Made by a program: the position numbers and the translations under genes. From the NCBI GenBank assembly GCA_900553515.1, contig USDN01000054.1, positions 1-18,956 on the forward strand: DNA of 18,956 bases, given 5' to 3'. The DNA comes from an uncultured Blautia sp. Its GTDB lineage: Bacteria > Bacillota > Clostridia > Lachnospirales > Lachnospiraceae. Below, piece after piece: positions 1-7,695 of this stretch. Below the pieces are notes generated by a model. The model was not told where the DNA came from. It saw only the letters and a program-made list of their open reading frames with translations, and did not search any database. The number at the start of each line of letters is the position of its first letter. The stretch's first letter is position 1.

Positions 1-17
1 GGGGTAGGGGAGTTGAG

Positions 18-36
18 ATGCCGTAGGCATTTTTTT
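18..36 (+). terminator. Rho-independent terminator of an off-window gene
   Basis: A short perfect stem, ATGCC (18-22) with GGCAT (26-30) around a GTA loop, runs straight into a run of T. This is the usual shape of an intrinsic terminator for a rightward gene whose 3' end lies left of the window. The stem is only 5 bp before wobble extension, so it may be weak. Confidence 0.6.
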
Positions 37-40
37 ATTT

Positions 41-73
41 ATGCGGAATATGACTGCCTATGGCAGTCTGCAT
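41..73 (+). other. Second hairpin in tandem after the terminator
   Basis: GACTGCC (52-58) pairs with GGCAGTC (62-68) around TAT. An outer ATGC (41-44) can pair with GCAT (70-73) across an asymmetric internal loop. Only a broken T run follows (CTTTGTTTT). It could be a back-up terminator or an RNA-stabilising end. Confidence 0.5.
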
Positions 74-92
74 CTTTGTTTTATAATCTGGT

Positions 93-123
93 TTTACAAA
101 ATCCAGGATACCTGTGTTATAAT
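93..123 (+). promoter_or_regulatory. Promoter of the sortase-led gene run
   Basis: A perfect TATAAT -10 box lies at 118-123 with an upstream TGT (115-117), giving an extended -10. A -35-like TTTACA (93-98) or TTACAA (94-99) sits 19 or 18 bp upstream. The spacing is long, but the extended -10 compensates. Transcription would start near 130, leaving a leader of about 88 bases before the sortase start. Confidence 0.6.
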
Positions 124-217
124 TTATGTCAGTGGAAATGCCATATGGAAGGATAAAACTGGTTGCAGGAATTCTTTCAGAACATTATAATAAAGAAAAG
201 AAAAAGGGAGTGTGATC

Positions 218-1033
218 ATGGGAAGACAAAACACAGGCAGATCAAAGAAAAAAAAGAAAAAGGGAGATTTTCTCCTGACATTGGCTCTGATCGCTGCCAT
301 TGCTGTATTTTGTTTTGCAGCATATAATCTGTTTCATATTTATTCAGAGTATAAAAAAGGTACAGACGAGTACAATGAAATCGAACAGATGGCAGTAACT
401 GAGAGAGAACCGGAGCTGGTGGACATGGAACAGGCTGATTCAGGACCGGTTCCGCCGATTAATGTAGATTTTGATACGTTAAGGAGTATCAATACGGATG
501 TAATCGGCTGGATCTATGTGGAAGCATTGGATAATATCAATTATCCGGTGGTCCAGGCAGAAGATAATGAAACGTATCTTCATATGACCTATGAAAAGAA
601 TTACAATTTTGCAGGAACAATTTTTGTGGATTATGAAAACAGCAGTGATTTTAGTGACTGCAATACTCTGATCTATGGTCATAATATGAAAAACGGATCT
701 ATGTTTGCAAGCCTGAAAAAATTTACACAGGATGAAGAATTATATAAGAAGAGCAAATATTTCTGGATCCTTACACCGGATATGAATTACCGGTATGAAA
801 TTGTTTCAGCATACGTAACCGGTGTAAACAGTGATACGTATACCCTGTTTAAGGGACCGGGAGATGAATTTCAGCAGTATCTGAATAAAATCAAAGGTTA
901 TTCTGAAATTCAGACAGAAGCCGGCGAAATGACCATTGAGGATAAGATCGTTACTCTTTCCACCTGTACAGGAAATGATGCGACCAGATTTGTGGTACAG
1001 GGAAAACTGGCAGATGCAGTACCGGTGAAATAA
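218..1033 (+). CDS. srtB: Class B sortase
   Basis: Membrane-anchored transpeptidase that cleaves a sorting signal and links surface proteins to peptidoglycan or pili. A very basic N-terminus (a run of Lys at residues 10-15) is followed by one membrane segment at about 18-38, so the catalytic domain faces outside. The catalytic residues are visible: His155 in YGHNM, Cys250 in TLSTC and Arg257 in TRFVVQGK. The TLSTC motif and total length (271 aa) fit class B. I chose ATG 218 over the in-frame GTG at 212 because the AGGGAG site at 205-210 is then correctly spaced. No protein in the window carries an obvious LPxTG- or NPxTN-like C-terminal sorting signal, so its substrates are elsewhere. It leads a run of same-strand genes but is functionally unrelated to the next one. 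Confidence 0.9.
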   Translation: MGRQNTGRSKKKKKKGDFLLTLALIAAIAVFCFAAYNLFHIYSEYKKGTDEYNEIEQMAVTEREPELVDMEQADSGPVPPINVDFDTLRSINTDVIGWIYVEALDNINYPVVQAEDNETYLHMTYEKNYNFAGTIFVDYENSSDFSDCNTLIYGHNMKNGSMFASLKKFTQDEELYKKSKYFWILTPDMNYRYEIVSAYVTGVNSDTYTLFKGPGDEFQQYLNKIKGYSEIQTEAGEMTIEDKIVTLSTCTGNDATRFVVQGKLADAVPVK

Positions 1034-1067
1034 TAAAGCATACATAAAGAAATAAGGAGGAAGGCAC

Positions 1068-1799
1068 ATGGAGGATAAGATCATCAAATTGCAGGAGATC
1101 ATTGATAAACATGACAATATCGTGTTTTTTGGCGGCGCAGGTGTGTCCACAGAAAGCGGGATACCGGATTTCCGTTCTCAGGACGGCCTCTATCATCAGA
1201 AATATGACTATCCTCCGGAAACAATTTTAAGCCATACGTTTTTTATGAGACGGCCTGAGGAGTTCTATAAGTTTTACAGGGATAAGATGCTCTGTGACAC
1301 AGCGAAGCCGAATGCAGCGCACATGAAACTGGCAGAACTGGAAAAATGCGGGAAACTGAAGGCTGTGATCACGCAGAATATTGATAATCTTCATCAGATG
1401 GCAGGCAGCAGAAAGGTGCTGGAGCTTCACGGCAGTGTATACCGCAATTATTGTATGAAGTGTGGAAAGTTTTATGATTTTTCTTACATAAAAAACAGTA
1501 CAGGGGTACCGCGCTGCGAATGTGGCGGAATGGTGAAACCGGATGTGGTCTTATATGAGGAAGGTCTGGATAATCAGACACTGACTGATTCTGTCCGGGC
1601 GATTTCCCAGGCGCAGGTACTGATCATTGGCGGAACGTCCCTAGCAGTTTATCCGGCTGCCAGTCTGATCGATTATTTCAGAGGCGACTGTCTGGTAGTG
1701 ATCAATAAGGCGCCTACCCCGAGAGACCGCAATGCGGATCTTCTGATCAAAGATCCGATCGGGCAGGTTTTCTCGCAGATCAGGATTAAAGGAGAATAA
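1068..1799 (+). CDS. cobB: NAD-dependent protein deacetylase, SIR2 family
   Basis: Sirtuin that removes acyl groups from lysines using NAD, releasing nicotinamide and O-acetyl-ADP-ribose; cytoplasmic. The NAD-binding GAGVSTESGIPDFR lies at residues 23-36, TQNIDNLH at 102-109, the catalytic His at 121 (LHGS) and GTSL at 189-192. Zinc ligands are Cys129, Cys132, Cys150 and Cys152. The Tyr-x-x-Arg pair that marks desuccinylases such as E. coli CobB is not kept: the aligned stretch reads FYKFYR, with Tyr70 where the Arg would be. Deacetylation is therefore more likely than desuccinylation (inference). The length of 243 aa is normal. A strong AAGGAGGAA site lies just before the start. The next gene begins 5 bases after the stop, with its ribosome site inside this gene's end, so the two are co-translated. 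Confidence 0.93.
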   Translation: MEDKIIKLQEIIDKHDNIVFFGGAGVSTESGIPDFRSQDGLYHQKYDYPPETILSHTFFMRRPEEFYKFYRDKMLCDTAKPNAAHMKLAELEKCGKLKAVITQNIDNLHQMAGSRKVLELHGSVYRNYCMKCGKFYDFSYIKNSTGVPRCECGGMVKPDVVLYEEGLDNQTLTDSVRAISQAQVLIIGGTSLAVYPAASLIDYFRGDCLVVINKAPTPRDRNADLLIKDPIGQVFSQIRIKGE

Positions 1800-1804
1800 A
1801 AAAG

Positions 1805-2002
1805 ATGGATTACATCTATGAAGTTGGAGACATTGTTACGCTGAAAAAGGGGCATCCTTGCGGAAGTAAGGAATGGGAAATCCTCCGTGTGGGAGCGGAT
1901 TTTCGGCTGAAATGTATGGGATGCGGGCATCAGATCATGGTGCCCCGCAAAATGGTGGAAAAAAACACACGGGGACTGAAGAAAAAAGAACAGCAGAACT
2001 GA
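1805..2002 (+). CDS. DUF951 family small protein
   Basis: Small soluble protein of 65 aa with the layout of the DUF951 family, which is widespread in Firmicutes and of unknown function. The N-terminal half carries VGDIVTLKKGHPCGSKEWEI with Cys19. The second half has a CMGC pair (Cys37, Cys40) followed by GHQIMVPR and a basic tail. The three cysteines suggest a small metal- or nucleic-acid-binding fold, but that is inference. The AAAGGAG site at about 1788-1794 overlaps the end of the sirtuin gene, indicating translational coupling. In other Firmicutes the family is often found near housekeeping genes; here it sits between a sirtuin and a membrane protein, which does not reveal a role. Confidence 0.85.
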   Translation: MDYIYEVGDIVTLKKGHPCGSKEWEILRVGADFRLKCMGCGHQIMVPRKMVEKNTRGLKKKEQQN

Positions 2003-2034
2003 AGAGGCTTCTGCAGTGAAAGGAGAAGGCGCAT

Positions 2035-2820
2035 ATGCTGGAAAGAATAAATAAAATATTAAAAGGACAGATCGTAACCTCAGTGCTTTATACAGCGCTT
2101 GGCCTGTGCTTTATCCTGATGCCTGTGGATACGGTAAATATCATCTGTAAATTTGTGTTCGGAGTGGTGCTGATCCTTGCAGGCGTTTATCATATTCTGA
2201 TCTATGTGCTGGAAAAGATGAACGCTACTCTTCTGGATCTGCTGTCCGGCGGAATGATTCTTGTAATCGGAATTTTCCTGTTCTTTAATCCGCAGATCGT
2301 GGTAAAACTTCTTCCTGTTCTTCTGGGAACCTTTGTGCTGGTGGATTCCATCTGGGTTCTGAAGGGCAGCCTGAAGCTGAAAAAAATCGGGAGAGGCGAA
2401 TGGAAGATCCTCCTGATCGGCAGTCTGGTATTTATCGGACTGGGCATTGCCATGATCGTGGATCCTTTTGACATGGTGAAATATACCATGATATTTGCGG
2501 GCTGTGTAATGCTTGCAAACGGTGTGACAGACCTTGTTTTTCTGGTGCTGATGCGCCGGGGCCTGAAACAGGCGGAGAAAGCGGCAGAAGAAGCTTTGGA
2601 ACTGGAAAAAGCAGCTGAAGCGGATTACAGACAAAAAGATGAACCGGAGGGGCAGCCGGAATATGCGCCATGGAGTTCGCGGACAGGCTCAGAGAATACC
2701 GGACGTTTTGAGGAGAAATCTCAGGAGTCCTTAAATCCTTTGGAGGAAGTTCCTTCCGGGGAAACGCAGGAAGAGAATGGAAAGGAAGAATCCCGGGAGG
2801 AGGAACATACAGTTGAATAA
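2035..2820 (+). CDS. DUF308 / HdeD-like membrane protein with acidic tail
   Basis: Integral membrane protein of 261 aa. About six hydrophobic segments are visible at residues 13-30, 36-59, 66-84, 88-109, 124-142 and 147-173, arranged as three helical pairs with Pro-containing turns (LMPVDTV, FFNPQIV, IVDPFDM), typical of DUF308/HdeD repeats. In enterobacteria HdeD is linked to acid resistance; a function for this clostridial relative is unknown. Residues 175-261 form a long, strongly acidic Glu-rich cytoplasmic tail, an unusual addition to the core. The gene's end overlaps the likely TTG start of the response regulator by 8 bases, so it is probably co-expressed with that two-component system. 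The start has a good AAAGGAG site about 10 bases upstream. Confidence 0.8.
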   Translation: MLERINKILKGQIVTSVLYTALGLCFILMPVDTVNIICKFVFGVVLILAGVYHILIYVLEKMNATLLDLLSGGMILVIGIFLFFNPQIVVKLLPVLLGTFVLVDSIWVLKGSLKLKKIGRGEWKILLIGSLVFIGLGIAMIVDPFDMVKYTMIFAGCVMLANGVTDLVFLVLMRRGLKQAEKAAEEALELEKAAEADYRQKDEPEGQPEYAPWSSRTGSENTGRFEEKSQESLNPLEEVPSGETQEENGKEESREEEHTVE

Positions 2821-3472
2821 TAAAATCCTGGTGATCGAGGATGACAGGGCAATTTCTGAACTGCTCTGTATGAACCTGAATGCAGCAGGATATGAAACAG
2901 CAGCAGCCTATGACGGGGAGGAAGCCCGGAGGCTGCTGTTATGGCATGAGGATGCTTCTCTGGCTCTTGTTGATATTATGCTGCCAAAAAGAGACGGGTT
3001 TGAACTGATGGAGGATTTCAGAAAAAAACATATTCCGGTCATTTATCTTACTGCAAAGGACGACGTAGTTTCTAAAGTACGGGGGCTTCGCCTTGGAGCG
3101 GAAGACTATATGGTTAAGCCCTTTGAAATGCTGGAGCTTCTGGTGCGTATCGAAAAGGTTCTGGAAAGAACAGGACGGGCAAGAAGAATGCTGGAGATCC
3201 GTGATATCCAGGTAGATCTTGTACGCCATCAGGTGACAAAAAACGGAGTGGTCGTAAGTCTGAAACCAATGGAATATGATCTTTTTGTCCTGCTTTTGCA
3301 GAATCGCAATATTGCTCTTGGACGTGAGGAAATTTTAAGGCGGGTGTGGGGAGAGGAGTTTCTGGGCGAGAGCAGGACAGTGGACGTTCATATAGGACAG
3401 CTTCGTAAAAAACTTGATCTTTATGAGGAAATCCGTACTATCCCCAAGCTGGGGTATCGGCTGGAGGAATAA
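2813..3472 (+). CDS. OmpR-family response regulator
   Basis: Two-domain transcription regulator. The receiver domain (residues 1-118) has acidic Asp10/Asp11, phosphoacceptor Asp54 in LVDIMLPKRDG, Thr80 and Lys102 in VKPF. The winged-helix DNA-binding domain spans about 126-219 and ends in the typical TIPKLGYRLEE. I set the start at TTG 2813, which has the strong GGGAGGAGG site at 2795-2803 and gives a canonical MNNKILVIEDD N-terminus of 219 aa. An in-frame ATG at 2777 would add 12 atypical residues inside the preceding gene. It overlaps that gene by 8 bases and the cognate kinase begins 15 bases after its stop. The target is unknown; the nearby lipoprotein at 4852 is an obvious candidate. Confidence 0.9.
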   Translation: MNNKILVIEDDRAISELLCMNLNAAGYETAAAYDGEEARRLLLWHEDASLALVDIMLPKRDGFELMEDFRKKHIPVIYLTAKDDVVSKVRGLRLGAEDYMVKPFEMLELLVRIEKVLERTGRARRMLEIRDIQVDLVRHQVTKNGVVVSLKPMEYDLFVLLLQNRNIALGREEILRRVWGEEFLGESRTVDVHIGQLRKKLDLYEEIRTIPKLGYRLEE

Positions 3473-3487
3473 AAACAGGAGAACAAA

Positions 3488-4747
3488 ATGAAATTATGGA
3501 AACAGACAGTGGCGTTAATGCTTGCCACTCTTTTGGGTACCCTGGTTCTTGTGGGCGGTCTGGGACTGTACATAACAGGAGAGAGAAACCTTACCAATGC
3601 AGCTTCCACTTATGCCAGACAGATGAACGCCAGCGCTTCTATGCTGGAACAATTCTGGGACTCTGTAAGATACGCCCAGATGACAGAGGTGGGACGGCGT
3701 TCCTACAGGGAGTTTCAGTTCCGTCTCTGCTGTGGGGAGGGATTTGTTCTGATAGATGATGAGACAGGAGAGGCGGCTGAAAATCTGACCGCCTACAATC
3801 TGAAAGATATCCATGCCCTTGATCTTACAGGTAAAGAAGCCGGCTCTGCCTATAGGCTTCAGAAAATAAAAAATCATATGCTGCTTCTCCAGCGTAAAAA
3901 ACTTGTGAGTCCAGAAGGGTACAGTCTTCTTTCGGTCCGGGATATTTCAGAAATATTTCAGGAGCTTCTTGTTACAGGCCTCTGGTTTCTGGGGATCTGT
4001 TCCATAATCTTTTTTCTGGCAGGTATTTTTATCTGGAAAATGATGCAGAGAACCTTAAGAAGAATGGAAGAGCTTCAGGAAGTGGCAGGAAAACAGGAAA
4101 TGCTTCTGGGAGCCCTTTCTCATGAAATGAAAACGCCTCTGACTTCCATTATCGGATATTCGGACACTCTCCGGGCAGTGAACCTTTCCGGGGAACAAAA
4201 AGACCGGGCGTTGGAACATATCAGCAGGGAAGGAAGAAGACTGGAGGCTCTTTCCGCCAAAATGCTTCAGATGCTGGGACTTCACCGCAATAATGCCATT
4301 CAGAAAACCCCTTGTTCTGTTCAGGAGATTTTCAGAAGGGTTGTTCAGCTTGAAGAAGAAAAGGCAGATATGCCCCTTCTCATAAAAGGTGAAGATTTTA
4401 TAATGGATATGGATCAGGAGCTTATGGAAAGCCTTCTTCTGAACCTTATGGATAATGCTATAAAAGCCTCAGAACCAGGAAAGGCAATTATATTAAACAG
4501 CGGAAAACTGGAAACAGAGAAATATATCCAGGTCAGGGATTCTGGAAGAGGCATACCGGAAGAGGAACTGGATAAAATAAAAGAGCCTTTTTATATGGTA
4601 GACAAATCAAGAAGCAGACAGCAGGGGGGAGCGGGACTTGGACTTGCTCTCTGCGTAAAGATCGCGGAGCTTCATAAGGGAAGGCTTGAAATCAAAAGCA
4701 GAGAAGGCAAGGGAACCTGCGTGGCCGTTTACTTTCCACTGAAATAG
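3488..4747 (+). CDS. Sensor histidine kinase partner of the OmpR-type regulator
   Basis: Membrane sensor kinase of 419 aa. Membrane segments lie at about residues 8-30 and 163-184, enclosing an extracytoplasmic region of about 130 residues with no domain I recognise. The phosphoacceptor is His212 in ALSHEMKTPLTS. ATP-binding boxes are N (NLLLNLMDNAIKAS region, Asn323), G1 (DSGRGIP, 351-357), F (EPFY) and G2 (GGAGLGLAL, 380-388). Only about 27 residues separate the second membrane segment from the His, too few for a normal HAMP linker, so signal transfer is probably direct through the helix. It immediately follows its response regulator, with ribosome site CAGGAGA. The downstream lipoprotein gene 104 bases away may be a target or sensor accessory. 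Confidence 0.92.
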   Translation: MKLWKQTVALMLATLLGTLVLVGGLGLYITGERNLTNAASTYARQMNASASMLEQFWDSVRYAQMTEVGRRSYREFQFRLCCGEGFVLIDDETGEAAENLTAYNLKDIHALDLTGKEAGSAYRLQKIKNHMLLLQRKKLVSPEGYSLLSVRDISEIFQELLVTGLWFLGICSIIFFLAGIFIWKMMQRTLRRMEELQEVAGKQEMLLGALSHEMKTPLTSIIGYSDTLRAVNLSGEQKDRALEHISREGRRLEALSAKMLQMLGLHRNNAIQKTPCSVQEIFRRVVQLEEEKADMPLLIKGEDFIMDMDQELMESLLLNLMDNAIKASEPGKAIILNSGKLETEKYIQVRDSGRGIPEEELDKIKEPFYMVDKSRSRQQGGAGLGLALCVKIAELHKGRLEIKSREGKGTCVAVYFPLK

Positions 4748-4752
4748 AGAAA

Positions 4753-4823
4753 TTTACATTTTGTTTACCTTTTCCTGCTTACTTTGGAAAGAGGATGTGA
4801 TAGGCTTATCTTACAAAAGATAA
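4753..4823 (+). promoter_or_regulatory. Probable control region of the lipoprotein gene
   Basis: Two direct copies of TTTAC (4753-4757 and 4764-4768), 11 bases apart start to start and each followed by TTTT after one base, resemble the helically phased direct repeats that OmpR-type regulators bind. A weak promoter follows: TTGGAA (4784-4789), 17 bases, TATCTT (4807-4812). An inverted repeat, TTATCTT (4806-4812) with AAGATAA (4817-4823), overlaps the -10 and start point. The boxes are 4/6 matches only, so the call is tentative. Confidence 0.35.
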
Positions 4824-4851
4824 ATACAGCGCAGGAAAGGGGGAATGAGTT

Positions 4852-6213
4852 ATGACAAAGAAAAGTTTTCTGGTATTTACAGCGTTTATGGCAGCAGGTG
4901 CGCTGAATCTGTCCTCTTGTGAAAGAATGGTACAGTCTGCAGTGGTAGAACCAAAAGACCAGAGGGGAGAAAACATAGAGGAGAATCCTGGTGAGACAGG
5001 GGAGATTACAGACAGTGAGAGAGCTGAGGAAATGACAGTGGCGCAGCAGGTGATGGCTCCCGAACGGTATCAGGTAGATGCAACAGCTCTTGTGAGCATT
5101 CCTACAGAAGAGGGAAGTGGAGATTCCGCATCTCCCGGCATAACCTTTACTCTGAAAGCTGATGCGGAGGTGGAGATTCCTGATGTGAAATATATATCTA
5201 AAAAGAAAGCAGTTCCTCAAAAAGCAGATGAAGCAGAGATGAAGCAGCTTTTTGAGGAGCTGAGTCAGGGCGGAAAAATTGAAAAAACTAATTCCGGTCA
5301 GGGAAGCGTCAGCACAGAGCTTATCCTTAAGGGCATTCCCTATATCTGCCAGTACAGCACAGAAGGAAACGAAAGCCTGAGCTTCTGGTGGAAGGGAGCA
5401 GTTACTGGAGATACAGAATCAGGAGCAGTGGATGAAGCAAAGATTTTCTCGGAAGCGGGAGCTGAAAATCAGACAGTGACCGAAGAGGAGGCTCTTGATT
5501 TTATCAAGTCTTTGGGTCTTGGAGAGTTTCAGATAGCTTATACAGAAGCAGAACATATAGAAGGGGAAAATGGCTCTGTCCAGAAGGACAGCTTTCAGCT
5601 GGAACGGGTAGTAGAAGGTGTTCCTGTGAATTACGTATATGAGCATGTTCTGCCAGTATATGAAAAGGCGGCCTCCTGGGCTAATGAAGACGGAACTGTT
5701 CATGAGCCGGAGGACAGAACCTGGAGGGAAGAACTTATGGAGATCCATTATACGGCAGGTACTCTTAAGAGCTTTGCCTACACGGCAGCTCTGGATATTT
5801 CAGATCTATCAGACGAGAAACTGTTTCTTCTTCCTTTTGAAGAAATCCAACAAATTTTCCGGGATTCTCTGATTCCACAGATTGCTGCAAGCAGAACAAA
5901 TCCAAAGCTTACAGTAATAGGCACAGCAGCAGACGGATCGGGACTTGCCTGGACTCAGTATCCTTCCCCGGAGTCTGCTTCCATGGAGTTTACAGTCACA
6001 AAGGTAAAGCTTGGATATATGCGCCAGAGAGAGAATGGAAGCGCAGAACAGGGAATCCTTACTCCAGTGTGGGATTTTTACGGAACATGGAAAGCAAAGG
6101 AGCCGGACGGACAGGGAGGATATGAGGAACATACCATGGATCATGAAGCAGTTTCCCTTATGACCATTGACGCCTGTACCGGAAGCGTAGTGCAGAGAGT
6201 TCTGGGATATTAA
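4852..6213 (+). CDS. Large lipoprotein of unknown function
   Basis: Predicted surface lipoprotein of 453 aa. The signal peptide (residues 1-22) ends in a lipobox, L-S-S-C, with Cys23 as the lipidated residue. It is followed by an acidic, low-complexity linker (about 28-75) and then a long globular region without enzyme motifs that I recognise. It resembles the uncharacterised DUF6034-type lipoproteins of Lachnospiraceae, but that is from memory and uncertain. Two stretches read like repeated beta-rich modules rich in Glu and Gly (about 170-300 and 300-453). The start at 4852 has an AAAGGGGG site. It follows the OmpR-type regulator and kinase with a separate probable control region, suggesting either a regulated output or an external sensor partner of that kinase. 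The 188 bases after its stop show no clear terminator. Confidence 0.7.
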   Translation: MTKKSFLVFTAFMAAGALNLSSCERMVQSAVVEPKDQRGENIEENPGETGEITDSERAEEMTVAQQVMAPERYQVDATALVSIPTEEGSGDSASPGITFTLKADAEVEIPDVKYISKKKAVPQKADEAEMKQLFEELSQGGKIEKTNSGQGSVSTELILKGIPYICQYSTEGNESLSFWWKGAVTGDTESGAVDEAKIFSEAGAENQTVTEEEALDFIKSLGLGEFQIAYTEAEHIEGENGSVQKDSFQLERVVEGVPVNYVYEHVLPVYEKAASWANEDGTVHEPEDRTWREELMEIHYTAGTLKSFAYTAALDISDLSDEKLFLLPFEEIQQIFRDSLIPQIAASRTNPKLTVIGTAADGSGLAWTQYPSPESASMEFTVTKVKLGYMRQRENGSAEQGILTPVWDFYGTWKAKEPDGQGGYEEHTMDHEAVSLMTIDACTGSVVQRVLGY

Positions 6214-6271
6214 GCCCTTCCTCTTGTAAAAAGAATATCAGATATGTACATTTTTATATAACAACATGAAA

Positions 6272-6328
6272 AAGAAACATATTTCTTGATTTTTTATCAT
6301 GGCGGATCTTCCTCTCTGATTCTATAAT
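6272..6328 (+). promoter_or_regulatory. Probable activator-dependent promoter of the sugar transporter
   Basis: A perfect TATAAT lies at 6323-6328, but the expected -35 position holds TGGCGG, a poor match. That is the pattern of a promoter needing an activator. About 45 bases upstream is the inverted repeat AAGAAACATATTTCTT (6272-6287, 6-bp arms and a CATA centre), centred near -55 from the likely start point, a typical activator location. The AraC-type response regulator at 9687 is the natural candidate to bind it. The leader to the start codon would be about 67 bases. Confidence 0.45.
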
Positions 6329-6401
6329 AAAGACAAGTTAAAGAGAACGTGCAACATCAATTTATTTAGCTGTAAATTATAGAAAAGGAGAGGATTTTAC
6401 T

Positions 6402-7676
6402 ATGAAAATGAAAAAACTTACAGCAATGAGCATGGCTGCATTAATGGCAGCATCTATGATCCCGGCAGTTCCGGTTATGGCAGAGGGAGAAGGAAAAGTT
6501 TATTATCTGAACTTTAAACCAGAGGCAGATGAAGCATGGCAGAATCTGGCAAAAACATACACAGAAGAAACAGGAACAGAGGTGACTGTTGTTACAGCAG
6601 CTTCCGGTCAGTATGAGACAACACTTCAGTCCGAGATGGCTAAGAGCGACGCTCCGACACTTTTCCAGGTAAATGGTCCGGTAGGACTGAAAAACTGGAA
6701 GGATTACTGCTATGATCTGAAGGATTCTGAGATCTTTTCACAGCTTACATCTGAAACTTATGCGCTGAAGGATGGAGATACAGTTCCTGGAATCGCATAT
6801 GTAATCGAGTCCTACGGTCTGATCACAAACAAGACTCTTCTTGAAAAAGCAGGCTATACACTGGATGATATCAAGAGCTACGATCAGTTAAAGGCTGTTG
6901 CAGACGATATCCAGAGCAAAAAAGACGAGCTGGGAATTAAGGGCGCATTCACTTCCGCAGGTATGGACGGTTCTTCCGACTGGAGATTTAAGACACATCT
7001 TGCAAACCTTCCGATCTACTATGAGTATCAGGAAGAAGGAATTGACGATACTGCAGAGATCAAGGGAACATATCTTGAAAACTACAAGAATCTGTTTGAT
7101 CTGTACATTACAGATTCCACCTGTGATCCGGCAGAGCTTTCCGCTAAGACTGCAGACGACTCCAGAAATGAATTTGTAAACAGCGAAGCGGTATTTTATC
7201 AGAACGGTTCCTGGGAATATGCAGAGCTTGCCAAGACATTCGGCGATGATGAACTGGCAATGATCCCGATCTACTTTGGTGTAGATGATGAGAACCAGGG
7301 TCTTGCAACAGGTACAGAGAACTACTGGTGCGTAAACAAAAACGCGTCTGAAGAAGACATTCAGGCAACACTGGATTTCATGAACTGGTGTGTAACTTCT
7401 GAGGCAGGAACCAAATCCATGGCTGAGGATATGGGCTTTACCATTCCTTTCAAAACAGCAGTTGCTCCTACCAACGTATTTGTAAAACAGGATGCCGAGT
7501 ATACAGAAGCAGGTCTGACTCCTGTATCATGGAACTTCACAACCATGCCGTCTGAAGAGTGGAAAAACGGCGTTGGAACAGCTCTTACCGCTTATGCGGC
7601 AGAGACAGGTTCCTGGGATGATGTTGTAAGCGCATTTGTTGATAACTGGGCAATGGAAAAAGCTCTTACAGAGTAA
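6402..7676 (+). CDS. Carbohydrate ABC transporter substrate-binding protein (secreted, no lipobox)
   Basis: Extracellular solute-binding protein, family 1 type, 424 aa, the usual length. It captures a sugar or oligosaccharide and delivers it to the permeases encoded next. Visible family marks are an N-terminal lobe with GTEVTVVTAASGQYETTLQ and SDAPTLFQV, the YGLITNKTLLEKAG stretch, and a C-terminal ENYWCVNK plus TLDFMNWCV region. The signal peptide (1-27) ends in a signal peptidase I site (PVMA before EG) and contains no cysteine, so unlike most Gram-positive binding proteins it is not a lipoprotein. How it stays at the cell surface is unclear. The AAAGGAGAGG ribosome site fixes the start. 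The substrate cannot be read from sequence. A structured intercistronic RNA follows, as expected when the binding protein must outnumber the permeases. Confidence 0.9.
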   Translation: MKMKKLTAMSMAALMAASMIPAVPVMAEGEGKVYYLNFKPEADEAWQNLAKTYTEETGTEVTVVTAASGQYETTLQSEMAKSDAPTLFQVNGPVGLKNWKDYCYDLKDSEIFSQLTSETYALKDGDTVPGIAYVIESYGLITNKTLLEKAGYTLDDIKSYDQLKAVADDIQSKKDELGIKGAFTSAGMDGSSDWRFKTHLANLPIYYEYQEEGIDDTAEIKGTYLENYKNLFDLYITDSTCDPAELSAKTADDSRNEFVNSEAVFYQNGSWEYAELAKTFGDDELAMIPIYFGVDDENQGLATGTENYWCVNKNASEEDIQATLDFMNWCVTSEAGTKSMAEDMGFTIPFKTAVAPTNVFVKQDAEYTEAGLTPVSWNFTTMPSEEWKNGVGTALTAYAAETGSWDDVVSAFVDNWAMEKALTE

Positions 7677-7695
7677 GAACAGAGTTCCTGAAGTA

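Noticed and set aside
2080..2634. Minus-strand open frame of 184 codons opposite the DUF308 gene
   Set aside because: His/Gln-rich shadow of a hydrophobic gene; no ribosome site.
2777..2812. ATG start for the response regulator at 2777
   Set aside because: It adds 12 basic residues before the canonical receiver start. TTG 2813 has a stronger and better spaced ribosome site, though 2777 is not fully excluded.
4852..7676. Sortase substrates among the secreted proteins
   Set aside because: Neither the lipoprotein nor the binding protein has a C-terminal sorting motif plus membrane segment and basic tail.
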